From Ramlibacter sp. WS9 (GTDB taxonomy: Bacteria; Pseudomonadota; Gammaproteobacteria; Burkholderiales; Burkholderiaceae_C): 64,000 nt of DNA. A program made the position numbers and the translations under genes. Below are positions 52,824 through 60,774 of this stretch, one piece after another. How positions within the stretch are numbered: the first letter of the stretch is position 1; each line of letters opens with the position of its first letter. Location of the stretch: the NCBI RefSeq assembly GCF_003797765.1, contig NZ_RKMB01000021.1, forward strand, positions 46,021-110,020, written 5' to 3'. The notes under the pieces were generated by a model. It made no database searches. It had not been told where the DNA came from and saw only the letters and a program-made list of their open reading frames with translations.

Positions 52824-53694
52824 GGGCACCTCCGCGGATGGCGAGAACGCCCTTGGGGAACAGGTTCAGGACCAGCAGGATGATGATCAGCTGGTAAGTG
52901 TTGTTGAATTCCGCAGCTACGTAGAACGACAGCATGTTCATCAGCACGCCGATGAGGATGCCGCCGAGCACCGCGCCCGGCAGGCTGCTGAAACCTCCGA
53001 CCACAGCCGCGGCGAAGGCCTGCAGCATGAATGACGCCACGCTGGTGGACGACAGGAACGTGGTGGGCACGATCAGCAGCGCGGCGATCAGGCCGAGCAG
53101 GCCGGCGACGACGAACGAAAACAAATGAACGTTGCGCAGGTTGAGCCCGCATACGCGGCTCGCGAAGGGGTTGGCCGATACCGCGCGGAAGGCAATGCCG
53201 ATTCGCGTCCGCTCGATCAGCAACCACAGCAGGCCGATCGCGGTGCCGGTCACCACCAGCACAGCCACGTCGTACGAGGTCACGCGAACCGGTCCGAGCT
53301 GGAGTTTCCAGGCGGGCAGCGGCAGCTCCATGGAAACGACGTTGGAGCCGAACACGATCTGCGTCACCCCCTGCGCGATCAGCCCGATACCGAGCGTGGC
53401 GATGGTGCTGGTGAGATCCGACTTGAAGACCAGTGGCGCGATCAGCAGGTAGCTCACCGCCATGACGGCGACCATGATCGCCAGCGTGAGCATCACCGCT
53501 ACGCCCCACGCCATGTTGCCGAAGACGCCGGCGGTGAAGCCGAACACCAGGAACGCCGAGAGGCCGGCGAGGTTGCCGTGCGCGAAGTTCACCACGTTCG
53601 AACTCTTGTAGATCAGCACGATACCGATCGCGCCCATCGCATACAGGCAGCCGCTGATGACGCCGGACCAGGCAAGGCCGATGAAGTCGCCCAT
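52816..53694 (-). CDS. Branched-chain-type ABC transporter permease (LivH type)
   Basis: 292 residues. LivH signatures GVISGCLYAMGAIGIVLIYKSS, NVVNFAHGNLAGLSAF and RAVSANPFASRVCGLNLRNVHLFSF (coupling loop). It lies 5 bases downstream of the hydroxyisobutyrate-dehydrogenase-like gene and begins the membrane and ATPase part of the importer; the binding protein is encoded at 56263. Confidence 0.9.
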   Translation of the reverse strand: MGDFIGLAWSGVISGCLYAMGAIGIVLIYKSSNVVNFAHGNLAGLSAFLVFGFTAGVFGNMAWGVAVMLTLAIMVAVMAVSYLLIAPLVFKSDLTSTIATLGIGLIAQGVTQIVFGSNVVSMELPLPAWKLQLGPVRVTSYDVAVLVVTGTAIGLLWLLIERTRIGIAFRAVSANPFASRVCGLNLRNVHLFSFVVAGLLGLIAALLIVPTTFLSSTSVASFMLQAFAAAVVGGFSSLPGAVLGGILIGVLMNMLSFYVAAEFNNTYQLIIILLVLNLFPKGVLAIRGGARV

Positions 53695-53699
53695 GGCCT

Positions 53700-54626
53700 T
53701 CAGTCCTTGCCGGCGGGCGCGGGCGCCGGGCCGATGTTGCGATCGACCATTTCGATCACGGCCGGAAAGTAGCGGCCGCTGAAGCCGTTGCCCACCGTCG
53801 ATTCGTAATAGCGCTGCGACAGCTTGGTGACGTGCGTAGCGACACCGGTCTGCTCGGCCAGTTCGAGCACGTAGCTGAGGTCCTTCAGCACGTATTCCGG
53901 AGGAAACGACTTCTGCGGAAACTCGCGCGGCAGCATCGCCTTGCGGCCATGATTGCGCAGCACGAAGCTGTCGCCCGAACCCTTGGATACCGCGTCGAGC
54001 AGCGTGGCCGGCTGAACCCCCGCACGTTCGCCGAGGACCATCATCTCCGCCAGCGCCACGGTGTTCTCGAACACGAGCGCGTTGTTGATCAGCTTAACCA
54101 CCTGGCCGCAGCCCACTTCGCCGCATCGGGTGACGTCCGAGCCCATGTAATTCAGCAGCGGTTCGATCTTTGCGAACAATGCCTCGTCGGCGCCCACCAT
54201 GATGCTGAGCTCGCCGCGCTGCGCTGCTTCGCGCGTGCGGGCCACGGGTGCGTCGGCAAATGCGACATTGCGCGCGCGCAAACGTTCGGCCACCGCTCTC
54301 GCGGACGCGACGGTCGTCGTGCTCAAGTCGACCACGATCCAGGGCCGCCTCTCTTCGCTGGTCAGCCCCTCGGCGCCCAGGCAGACGCGTTCGACCTGCG
54401 GGCCGCCCGGTAACGACAGGAAGACGATGTCGGCGCGAGCGGCAATTTGGGCGACCGAGCCCGCGCGGGTCGCCTTGGTGCCGCCGAGCGCGGCGTCGAA
54501 GGCCGCGGCGTTCATGTCGAATGCCATCACCTCGCCTTCGTGCCTGAGCGCCACGTTGCGGCACATGGCGCCGCCCATCACGCCCAGGCCGATGAACCCG
54601 ATCACGGGGGCTGTGTGCATGTTCAT
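53700..54626 (-). CDS. NAD(P)-dependent 3-hydroxyisobutyrate dehydrogenase-family oxidoreductase
   Basis: 308 residues. Rossmann motif GFIGLGVMGGAMCRN (about 10-24), substrate-binding DAPVARTREAAQRGELSIMVG, and the catalytic lysine in GCGQVVKLINNALVF. These enzymes oxidise 3-hydroxyisobutyrate and other beta-hydroxy acids. The ATG at 54626 has AAGAGG upstream. It follows the SDR gene by 10 bases. Confidence 0.88.
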   Translation of the reverse strand: MNMHTAPVIGFIGLGVMGGAMCRNVALRHEGEVMAFDMNAAAFDAALGGTKATRAGSVAQIAARADIVFLSLPGGPQVERVCLGAEGLTSEERRPWIVVDLSTTTVASARAVAERLRARNVAFADAPVARTREAAQRGELSIMVGADEALFAKIEPLLNYMGSDVTRCGEVGCGQVVKLINNALVFENTVALAEMMVLGERAGVQPATLLDAVSKGSGDSFVLRNHGRKAMLPREFPQKSFPPEYVLKDLSYVLELAEQTGVATHVTKLSQRYYESTVGNGFSGRYFPAVIEMVDRNIGPAPAPAGKD

Positions 54627-54636
54627 GTCGGCCTCT

Positions 54637-55383
54637 TCAGTCCATCCACATGCCGCCGCTGATGTCCAGCGACGTGCCTGTGATCCAGTTGGAGGCGGGC
54701 GAGCACAGGAAGAGCGCCGCCTGCGCGATGTCGTCGGCATTGCCGTAGCGCCCGAGCGGGACGGTGGCGTTCGCGGCCGGCGCTGTGGTGCCGCCGGTGA
54801 CGTTGGCCCACATCGCAGTTTCCACCGGCCCGGGCGCCAGCGTATTGGCGTAGACGCCATGCGGCGCGCCGGCCTTGGCGATCCAGCGCATCATTCCGTG
54901 CACTGCCGCCTTCGATGAAACGTAGGCTGGGCCCGAGGCGACGCCGCCGTTTTTCGCGGCGATGGAGCCGGCCGCCAGGATCTTGCCGAATCCGCGCTGG
55001 CACATCAGCGGGAAGAGCTTGCGGGCGGGGTTGACCACGCCCATGACGTTCACGCCCATGATCGCGTCCCACTCCTCGTCGGTGCTGTCCGCGAGCGGCG
55101 TGCGGGCGATGATGCCGGCGCACAGCACCAGGATGTCGACCTTGCCGTGCTCGGCGATCACCGCGTCCACGACCTTGTCGGTCGAGGCGCGCGAAGTCAC
55201 GTCGTACTGTCGGTACTGGATGCCGGGGCCGATGTCTTCGTGCTCCGTGCGGTCGGTGGCCACCACGCGGGCGCCTGCCGCCTTGAACGCATTGGCGATG
55301 GCGCGGCCCATGCCGCCGGCGCCGCCGGTGATCAGCGCGACCTGGCCTTCGAGGCTCGCGGGTCCGCTCAGATGCTGTGCCAT
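54637..55383 (-). CDS. SDR-family oxidoreductase
   Basis: 248 residues with all canonical elements: VALITGGAGGMGRAIA, a CAG motif (LVLCAGIIA), catalytic Ser in AAGSIAAK and YVSSKAA with Tyr and Lys, GPVETAMW and a C-terminal ITGTSLDISGGMWMD. It is a NAD(P)-dependent dehydrogenase for a secondary alcohol or 3-hydroxyacyl-CoA. Unlike the SDR at 12832 the active site is intact. Confidence 0.9.
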   Translation of the reverse strand: MAQHLSGPASLEGQVALITGGAGGMGRAIANAFKAAGARVVATDRTEHEDIGPGIQYRQYDVTSRASTDKVVDAVIAEHGKVDILVLCAGIIARTPLADSTDEEWDAIMGVNVMGVVNPARKLFPLMCQRGFGKILAAGSIAAKNGGVASGPAYVSSKAAVHGMMRWIAKAGAPHGVYANTLAPGPVETAMWANVTGGTTAPAANATVPLGRYGNADDIAQAALFLCSPASNWITGTSLDISGGMWMD

Positions 55384-55411
55384 GTCTCTTATCTCCTGAA
55401 AATTGATGGAT

Positions 55412-56254
55412 TCAGTGGAAGGCAGCCGTCGCCGACATCGCCAGTTCGCCGTCGGGGCCACGGGCCCACAGGGCCAGCGTTCCATCGCCGGCGTCGCGGC
55501 CTTCGATGCGGAAGGCCCGGCCTGCGATCAGCGGGTTGACTCCGCGAAATTCGAAGCGCGCCAGCTTGCGACCGCCGCCCTGCTCCACCGCGAGCTGCTG
55601 CAGCAGCGTGGCGGTGAGCGGGCCGTGCACGACGAGGCCGGCGTAGCCCTCTTCATCGCGGGCGTAGGGCTGGTCGTAGTGGATGCGGTGGCCGTTGAAT
55701 GTGAGCGCCGAATAGCGGAACAAAAGCGTCGTGTCGGGCACGATCTCCCGACCCCACTCCGCCACGCCGTCGTATCGCTCCGGCGTTGTCGCGGGCACCG
55801 CGCCGGGCGCGGCTGCATCGCGGTACACGATGTCTTGCTGTTCGACGATGCAGGCCCGGCCCTCGCTGGTGGTGGTGTGTTCCACCGTCACGAACCAGAG
55901 CGAGCCGCGCTTGCCCACCTTGTTTTCGACCTTGGCGATACGGCTCGTGCGCGTGGCCAGCGCATCCACAACAATGTCGGCCAGGTAGTTCAGCCTGCTG
56001 CCGGCCCACATCCGTCGCGGCAGCTCGATGGGCGGCAGGAAGCCGCCGCGCTGCGGATGTCCATCGGTGCCGAGGCCGCTGCGCGCGACCATCGGGTTGA
56101 AGAACAGCCACTGCCAGCCCGCGGGCAGTGCGCCACCCGCCTGGGGTGCGGCCTGCAGGTCGAGCGTGGCGGCCATGGCTTGTACGGGCCGCGCATCGAT
56201 GCGCTCGGTACGTGATTCCTCACGGCCGATCCAGTCTGCGTAATCAGTGGTCAC
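55412..56254 (-). CDS. FAS1-like/HTD2-type acyl-CoA hydratase, mesaconyl-C4-CoA hydratase-like
   Basis: 280 residues. The N-terminal domain has the LFFNPMVARSGLGTDGHPQRGGFLPPIELPRRMWAGS region (about 50-86) that is the hallmark of HTD2/mesaconyl-C4-CoA hydratase-type proteins, and a C-terminal hotdog has FRYSALTFNGHRIHYDQPYA and GLVVHGPLTATLL. Characterised relatives hydrate mesaconyl-C4-CoA or itaconyl-CoA to citramalyl-CoA. Presence in the same regulon as a CitE-like lyase and CoA-transferases supports a C5-dicarboxylate-type pathway, by inference. Confidence 0.85.
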   Translation of the reverse strand: MTTDYADWIGREESRTERIDARPVQAMAATLDLQAAPQAGGALPAGWQWLFFNPMVARSGLGTDGHPQRGGFLPPIELPRRMWAGSRLNYLADIVVDALATRTSRIAKVENKVGKRGSLWFVTVEHTTTSEGRACIVEQQDIVYRDAAAPGAVPATTPERYDGVAEWGREIVPDTTLLFRYSALTFNGHRIHYDQPYARDEEGYAGLVVHGPLTATLLQQLAVEQGGGRKLARFEFRGVNPLIAGRAFRIEGRDAGDGTLALWARGPDGELAMSATAAFH

Positions 56255-56262
56255 GATATTCC

Positions 56263-57474
56263 TCAGGAGAGCTTGGCGTCGAAGACTTCGGCCGGGTAGG
56301 GCTTGAAGTCGCGTACCAGCTTGAAGCTGCCATCGGCCGCCGCCTGGACCATGCCCTCCTGCCGGGCACCCCGGTGGTCGCCTGCCTTGAAGCTGACGTT
56401 GCGCGCGCCGCCGACGTTCTGGTTGGTCATGGTCTCCATCACGTCGACCAGGTTCGCCCGGGTCAGCGGCTTGCCGCTGGCCAGAAGCATCTGGAAGCCC
56501 TTGGCGAAGAGCGCGCCATTGCTCCAGCCGTTCAGGCCGAAGACGCCGATAGGGTCGCTCGGATAGTTCTTGCCGACGTTGTCCCGGTAGGCCTTGACGC
56601 TCGTGTCGTCCGCCATGACGGGCAGGAGCCAGGACGAGAAGTACACACCGTCGAGCAGTGGACCGGCCAGTTTGCGGGTCGTCGGGTCAGCCGTGAAGAA
56701 CGGCGCCATCCACTTCGCGTTGTAGCCGATGCGCTCTGCGGCCTTCAAGGCGGCAGCCAGGTTGGCGTTGGAGCCGAACAGGATCACCACGTCGGCCTTG
56801 GCATTCGCCAGGCGGCGAACGTGTGGGGTGAAGTCGGTGTTGCGCACCTCGAACGGAATCGACTCCGCCGGCTCTTTTTTGCTCGAGGCCATATGCAGGT
56901 CGAACCCGCGCTTGGCGGAGCGGCCCAGTTCGTCGTTCTCCCACAGCAGGGCGACCCGGCCGGCCTTGAGGTCGGTCCAGGCGTAGTCGAGGTTGGAGGC
57001 AGCGGACCAGCCGTAGTCAGGCAGCAGCGGGAAAACCAGACGTTCCGCGAACAATGCAGTGGCACCGCCGATCGGGCCGATCATGGGCAGGCCCACTTCT
57101 TTCGCGTAGGGGATCACGGCAACGGACTGCGCGGTGCCGACCGGTGCGGCCAGCGCGAAGACCTTGTTTTCTTCCACCAGCCGGCGCGTGACCGCCACGC
57201 TGCGAGCGGGCTCGTAACCGTCATCGTAGGTGACGTAGTTGATCTTCCAGCCGTTCAGCTGGTTCGTCTCGTTGACCCACTTGAAGCAAGACTCCGCGGC
57301 GTGCGTGAGGATGGAATAGAACGGCACCGGGCCCGTGATCGGCGTGAAGGCGCCGACGGTCACGGTCTTGGCCGCCAGGTCGATGCCTGGCGAAGCCTGC
57401 TGGGCACTGGCTACGCCCGGGAAGGCTGCCGTGGCGGCTATGGCACTGCTGGAGAGGAAAGTCCTTCTGCGCAT
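56263..57474 (-). CDS. ABC transporter substrate-binding protein (LivJ-like)
   Basis: 403 residues; N-terminus RRRTFLSSSAIAATAAFPGVASA is a signal peptide with a twin-arginine-like start. The mature part KTVTVGAFTPITGPVPFYSI belongs to the HAAT periplasmic-binding family. It leads the operon continuing through hydratase, SDR, dehydrogenase, LivHMGF, SMP-30-like and Bug genes. A perfect GntR operator lies 45 bases upstream of its ATG. Confidence 0.9.
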   Translation of the reverse strand: MRRRTFLSSSAIAATAAFPGVASAQQASPGIDLAAKTVTVGAFTPITGPVPFYSILTHAAESCFKWVNETNQLNGWKINYVTYDDGYEPARSVAVTRRLVEENKVFALAAPVGTAQSVAVIPYAKEVGLPMIGPIGGATALFAERLVFPLLPDYGWSAASNLDYAWTDLKAGRVALLWENDELGRSAKRGFDLHMASSKKEPAESIPFEVRNTDFTPHVRRLANAKADVVILFGSNANLAAALKAAERIGYNAKWMAPFFTADPTTRKLAGPLLDGVYFSSWLLPVMADDTSVKAYRDNVGKNYPSDPIGVFGLNGWSNGALFAKGFQMLLASGKPLTRANLVDVMETMTNQNVGGARNVSFKAGDHRGARQEGMVQAAADGSFKLVRDFKPYPAEVFDAKLS

Positions 57475-57655
57475 GGGAGGCTCCTGGTGTGTTCTTGGGC
57501 GGATGGGCCGTTTCGATAAGAATGCATTCTATATGATCGATTGAATTCTTTGCAAGACTGGGGTTTGCACTGATCTCCAGCGGTAACAGAAGTGCCGGGG
57601 CCGCTTTCGATCTGAACGATCGACATATAGAATGCATTATTTTAGGAGCTTGCCT
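57475..57655. promoter_or_regulatory. Divergent control region with GntR operator sites 4 and 5
   Basis: The gap between the divergent binding-protein and CoA-transferase genes carries AGAATGCATTCT at 57519-57530 (perfect) and AGAATGCATTAT at 57629-57640 (11 of 12). Each site sits close to one of the two starts (45 and 16 bases), so each promoter has its own operator. The centres are 110 bases apart. Confidence 0.78.
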
Positions 57656-58876
57656 GTGCACACCCCCTCCCTCGCCGGCCTGCGGGTCATCGAACTCGGC
57701 ACCATGCTGGCCGCGCCATTTGCCGCTCACATCCTTTCGCAGCTCGGTGCGGAGGTGATCAAGGTCGAACCGCCCAGGGGCGACCCCACCCGCGCACTCG
57801 TGCGGGGCGGGCCCAGCGGCACCTTCATTGCCTACAGCCATGGCAAGAAGAGCGTGTGCCTGGACCTCTCCACCCCAGACGGGCATGCCGCCTTCTGCAA
57901 ATTGCTGGGGAGTGCGGACGCCCTGGTGCACAACCTGGCGCCCAAGGCGGCGCGCAAGCTGAAGCTCACGCGCGAGGATTGCGAAGCCATCAACCCTCGC
58001 CTGATCTATTGCCACATCCGGGGCTATGCCGCGGGCCCCCAGGAAGACGACTTGGCCTCCAACCCGGTGGCCGAAGCGGCGACCGGCGTCATGGAAGGCA
58101 ATGTGATCAACGGCCGCCCCAGCCGGCTCGGGCCTTCGTACCACGACCAATTCGCCGGCGCTTACGCGGTGATCGGGATCCTGTCGTCGCTGCTCAAAGC
58201 CAAGGAAGGGCGCCCGCCCGAGCCGGTCGAAGTGGGCCTCTACGAAACCGGGTTGCATGTGGCCTCGCGAGATCTGGTGGGCGTGCAGCTCAAGACACAG
58301 CTGCTCGGGCGTCCCGAGCGCGAACCACACGGCGAATTCAGCATGCCGGGCTACGGCGCCTACCTGACGTCCGACGGCCGCTGGATGTATTTGCTGATGC
58401 TGACCGACGGGCATTGGATGAAGTTCTGCCAGGCGATGGACCTGCCCCAGGCGCACGACGAGTCGCTCGCGCAACTGCGCAACCGCAAGAAGGCAAGCGA
58501 GCAGGTGGAAGAGATCGTCAAGGCGGCCATCGGCGCGCTCACCTTCGAGCAGGCCTCGTCGCAGTTGCAGGCCGCGGGCGTCGGATCTACTGAAGTCCTG
58601 CCGCTCGAGCGCGTGCTTGAGGCGCCGCAGGCCCGCCATCCTGGAAAGCTGCGCGACGTGCAATACCGCGGCCTGGCCTTCCAGGTGCCAGAGTTCCCGC
58701 GTCTGGGCGCCGCGCGCGATGTGCCGACCCAGCCGCCTGCCGAACTCGGCGCCCACACAATGGAGGTTCTGCTCGCCGCCGGCGTGACCCCGCGCGATTG
58801 CGACAAGCTCGTCACGTCGGGCGCGGCGGCGGTCGCCGAGCCCCAGTCGTTCGCCTGGGCGGCAGTGCGTCAGTAA
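57656..58876 (+). CDS. Family III (CaiB/BaiF-like) CoA-transferase C
   Basis: 406 residues from a GTG with AGGAG 7 bases upstream; the longer frame from 57632 begins inside the operator. N-terminus SLAGLRVIELGTMLAAPFA and AEVIKVEPPRGDPTR are typical. The catalytic-aspartate position reads LASNPVAEAATGVMEGN, with Asn. It is the third transferase of this regulon lacking Asp. It leads a plus-strand operon with a DUF2889 protein and a Nudix hydrolase. Confidence 0.87.
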   Translation: MHTPSLAGLRVIELGTMLAAPFAAHILSQLGAEVIKVEPPRGDPTRALVRGGPSGTFIAYSHGKKSVCLDLSTPDGHAAFCKLLGSADALVHNLAPKAARKLKLTREDCEAINPRLIYCHIRGYAAGPQEDDLASNPVAEAATGVMEGNVINGRPSRLGPSYHDQFAGAYAVIGILSSLLKAKEGRPPEPVEVGLYETGLHVASRDLVGVQLKTQLLGRPEREPHGEFSMPGYGAYLTSDGRWMYLLMLTDGHWMKFCQAMDLPQAHDESLAQLRNRKKASEQVEEIVKAAIGALTFEQASSQLQAAGVGSTEVLPLERVLEAPQARHPGKLRDVQYRGLAFQVPEFPRLGAARDVPTQPPAELGAHTMEVLLAAGVTPRDCDKLVTSGAAAVAEPQSFAWAAVRQ

Positions 58877-58891
58877 AAGAAGGAGTGACGA

Positions 58892-59458
58892 ATGAATGCC
58901 GATGCAGACCGCGAGGAAATCCACCACCGGCAGGTCGACCTGCGCTTCTACAAGCGCACCGACGGACTGTACGAAGTGGAAGGCCGGCTCATCGACACCA
59001 AGAGCCACCCTTTCCGCCGCCAGCTGGCCGATGACGACCTGCCACCGGGAACGGCCCTGCACGACATCGTCGTGCGCATGGTCATCGACGAAAGCATGCT
59101 CGTGCACGACGTTCAAGCACAGATGCAGGCCACGCCATTTGCGGTGTGCACCGGTGCGAGCGAAACGCTGCGGCCGTTGCGCGGCTTGAGCATCGCCAGC
59201 GGCTGGAACAAGCGGGTGCGCGAATTGCTGGTCGGAGCAGCGTCATGTACGCACGTCGTGGAGCTGCTGGGCCCGATGGCCGCCACGGCATTTCAAGGAC
59301 TGGCCCCGCAGCGGCTGGCCCGCATCAACGAGGCCGTGAGTGAGGATGAGCGGGCTGCCAAGGTCAACAGTTGCTTCGCGTATTCGGAGAAACGCGAAGT
59401 GGTAGCGCGCCTATGGCCACATCTGCACAAGAAGCAGCTCCCCAGAGCTGAGGAGTAG
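58892..59458 (+). CDS. DUF2889 family protein of unknown function
   Basis: 188 residues, soluble, no signal peptide. It matches the DUF2889 pattern: HHRQVDLRFYKRTDGLYEVEG, LIDTKSHPF, ALHDIVVRMVID, ATPFAVCTGA, LRGLSIASGWNKRVRELLVG and SCTHVVELLGPMA. The conserved Cys-Thr-His and Asp residues suggest a metal or catalytic site, but no function is established. Its place directly behind a CoA-transferase under GntR control suggests a role in acyl-CoA metabolism. Confidence 0.82.
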   Translation: MNADADREEIHHRQVDLRFYKRTDGLYEVEGRLIDTKSHPFRRQLADDDLPPGTALHDIVVRMVIDESMLVHDVQAQMQATPFAVCTGASETLRPLRGLSIASGWNKRVRELLVGAASCTHVVELLGPMAATAFQGLAPQRLARINEAVSEDERAAKVNSCFAYSEKREVVARLWPHLHKKQLPRAEE

Positions 59459-59464
59459 CGAGTG

Positions 59465-60538
59465 ATGGCAGCACCTGCGCCTCGTGACGCCGCAACGGTT
59501 GTCATCGTCCGCAACGCGCCCCCGCCGCGGACCGGAATCGAAGTGCTGCTCCTGCAGCGTGCGGAAGGTGCGGACCACAACAGCGGCGCATGGGTGTTCC
59601 CTGGGGGCGTGGTCGATCGAGGGGACCGCAGCCCGAGCGAGGTGGCCCCCGGGTTGACGGACCTGCAGGCCAGTGAGCGCCTGGGCCTGGAATCGGGTGG
59701 CCTCGCCTTCTACCTCGCCGCCATCCGCGAATGTTTCGAGGAAGCGGGCATTCTGCTCGCGGTCAATGCAAGGGGCGACTACGTGTCGCTGGAAGACGAG
59801 ACAGGCTGGCCGACAGCCACCATGCGCCGCGACCTGACCCAGGGCGTCGCCACGTTGTCGACCTTGTGCACTCGGTACGGCCTTCGGCTGGTGGCGGAGC
59901 GGCTGCACTACATCGCCCATTGGCTGACGCCCACCGGCCGCGCCAAGCGCTTCGACACCCGGTTCTTCCTGGCCCTTTCGCCTGGCGTGCAAGCGGCCGT
60001 TCCCGACAGGACCGAAACGCTGGACCATGTCTGGATTGCACCGGAAGAAGCCCTGTCACCGTCGAATCTCCGGCGCCTGATGGTACCGACACGCGAAACC
60101 CTTCTGATGCTGTGTGGCCTGCCCGACTGTGCCGCGGCCATACGTTGGGCAGAGCACCTGCGGGGCGTAACCTGCATCCAGCCTTGGCTCGCGCTGACCT
60201 CGAGAGGCATCGAGAGCGTGCCACCCAGCCATCCAGCCTATGACGAAGTCCTGAAGCTCGATCCGGCCGGTCAATGCGCCGCCTGGTGCGAGTTGCGCCC
60301 CGGCGTACCGGTGCAGATAAGCGACCACGTCATGCGCATCACAGGGAGCGACGGGAGCCATACCTATCGGGTCGGCAGCCCGATGCAGGGTTGGCAGGAC
60401 GTCTCACCTTCGAGCCTTCATCTGGTCGAGCAGGATCGCTTGCTCATTGCGCCGGACATGACCAGCCTGGCCGTTAATGATCGTGAAAAGGCGGATTGGC
60501 TCGCGGCAGGCCGAGGATTCCTGCAGCGTTTGCGCTAG
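59465..60538 (+). CDS. Nudix hydrolase, NUDT19/CoA-pyrophosphatase-like
   Basis: 357 residues. Nudix box split by an insertion: GAWVFPGGVVDRGD (about 46-59), then after some 30 residues AAIRECFEEAGILLA with the REcFEEaG catalytic core. This long-insert form resembles NUDT19, which cleaves CoA and acyl-CoA. A C-terminal extension of about 200 residues carries RFDTRFFLAL and WIAPEEAL. The ATG at 59465 has GAGGAG upstream; a GTG one codon earlier is possible. It would regulate CoA-ester levels in a block rich in CoA-transferases. Confidence 0.85.
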   Translation: MAAPAPRDAATVVIVRNAPPPRTGIEVLLLQRAEGADHNSGAWVFPGGVVDRGDRSPSEVAPGLTDLQASERLGLESGGLAFYLAAIRECFEEAGILLAVNARGDYVSLEDETGWPTATMRRDLTQGVATLSTLCTRYGLRLVAERLHYIAHWLTPTGRAKRFDTRFFLALSPGVQAAVPDRTETLDHVWIAPEEALSPSNLRRLMVPTRETLLMLCGLPDCAAAIRWAEHLRGVTCIQPWLALTSRGIESVPPSHPAYDEVLKLDPAGQCAAWCELRPGVPVQISDHVMRITGSDGSHTYRVGSPMQGWQDVSPSSLHLVEQDRLLIAPDMTSLAVNDREKADWLAAGRGFLQRLR

Positions 60539-60540
60539 CC

Positions 60541-60774
60541 CAGGAAGTCCGCGGCGGGCAAACCCATTACTCGCCGTTGACGGGTGAAAGCCTGCGCAAG
60601 CTTGCACGCACCACAAGTCGCGTAGACAGGTCGGTGTCGGCAGGTGATTCGACTTCTTCAATCAGCCCAACGATCCGCTTGGCGGCGCGGACACCGCGCA
60701 ACCCGCGGTCGCGGCATTTGCCCATGGCGCCCACCGCCTCGGGTTCTCCTACTACCGGATCGCCGCCGTGCCAT
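60541..60774. other. Gene-free scar holding relics of a lacI/binding-protein locus
   Basis: No intact gene. GGCAAACCCATTACTCGCCG and following bases (60557-60582) match the 3' end of the ABC binding-protein gene at 41461-41486 at 24 of 26 positions. A lacI relic follows on the minus strand (separate entry). GGGTTCTCCTACTAC (60740-60754) is identical to 15 bases of the lacI gene (39489-39503) but in opposite orientation relative to the relic. Confidence 0.7.
60567..60740 (-). pseudogene. Truncated and internally deleted LacI-family regulator relic
   Basis: The minus strand reads EAVGAMGKCRDRGLR joined directly to GVRAAKRIVGLIEEVESPAD and STRLVVRASLRRLSP, ending at a TAA at 60567. The intact regulator at 38965 has QAVGAMGECRDRGLR, then about 50 residues, then GVRAARRIVELIEDAESPAE and TTRLVVRDSLRRLSP. 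So the relic lacks the whole N-terminal two thirds and has an in-frame internal deletion. About 80% of residues match, so it is a paralog or a decayed duplicate. Confidence 0.88.

Noticed and set aside
60404..60661. 85-codon minus-strand frame after the Nudix gene
   Set aside because: It runs antisense to the Nudix gene and out of frame with the lacI relic; no homology.
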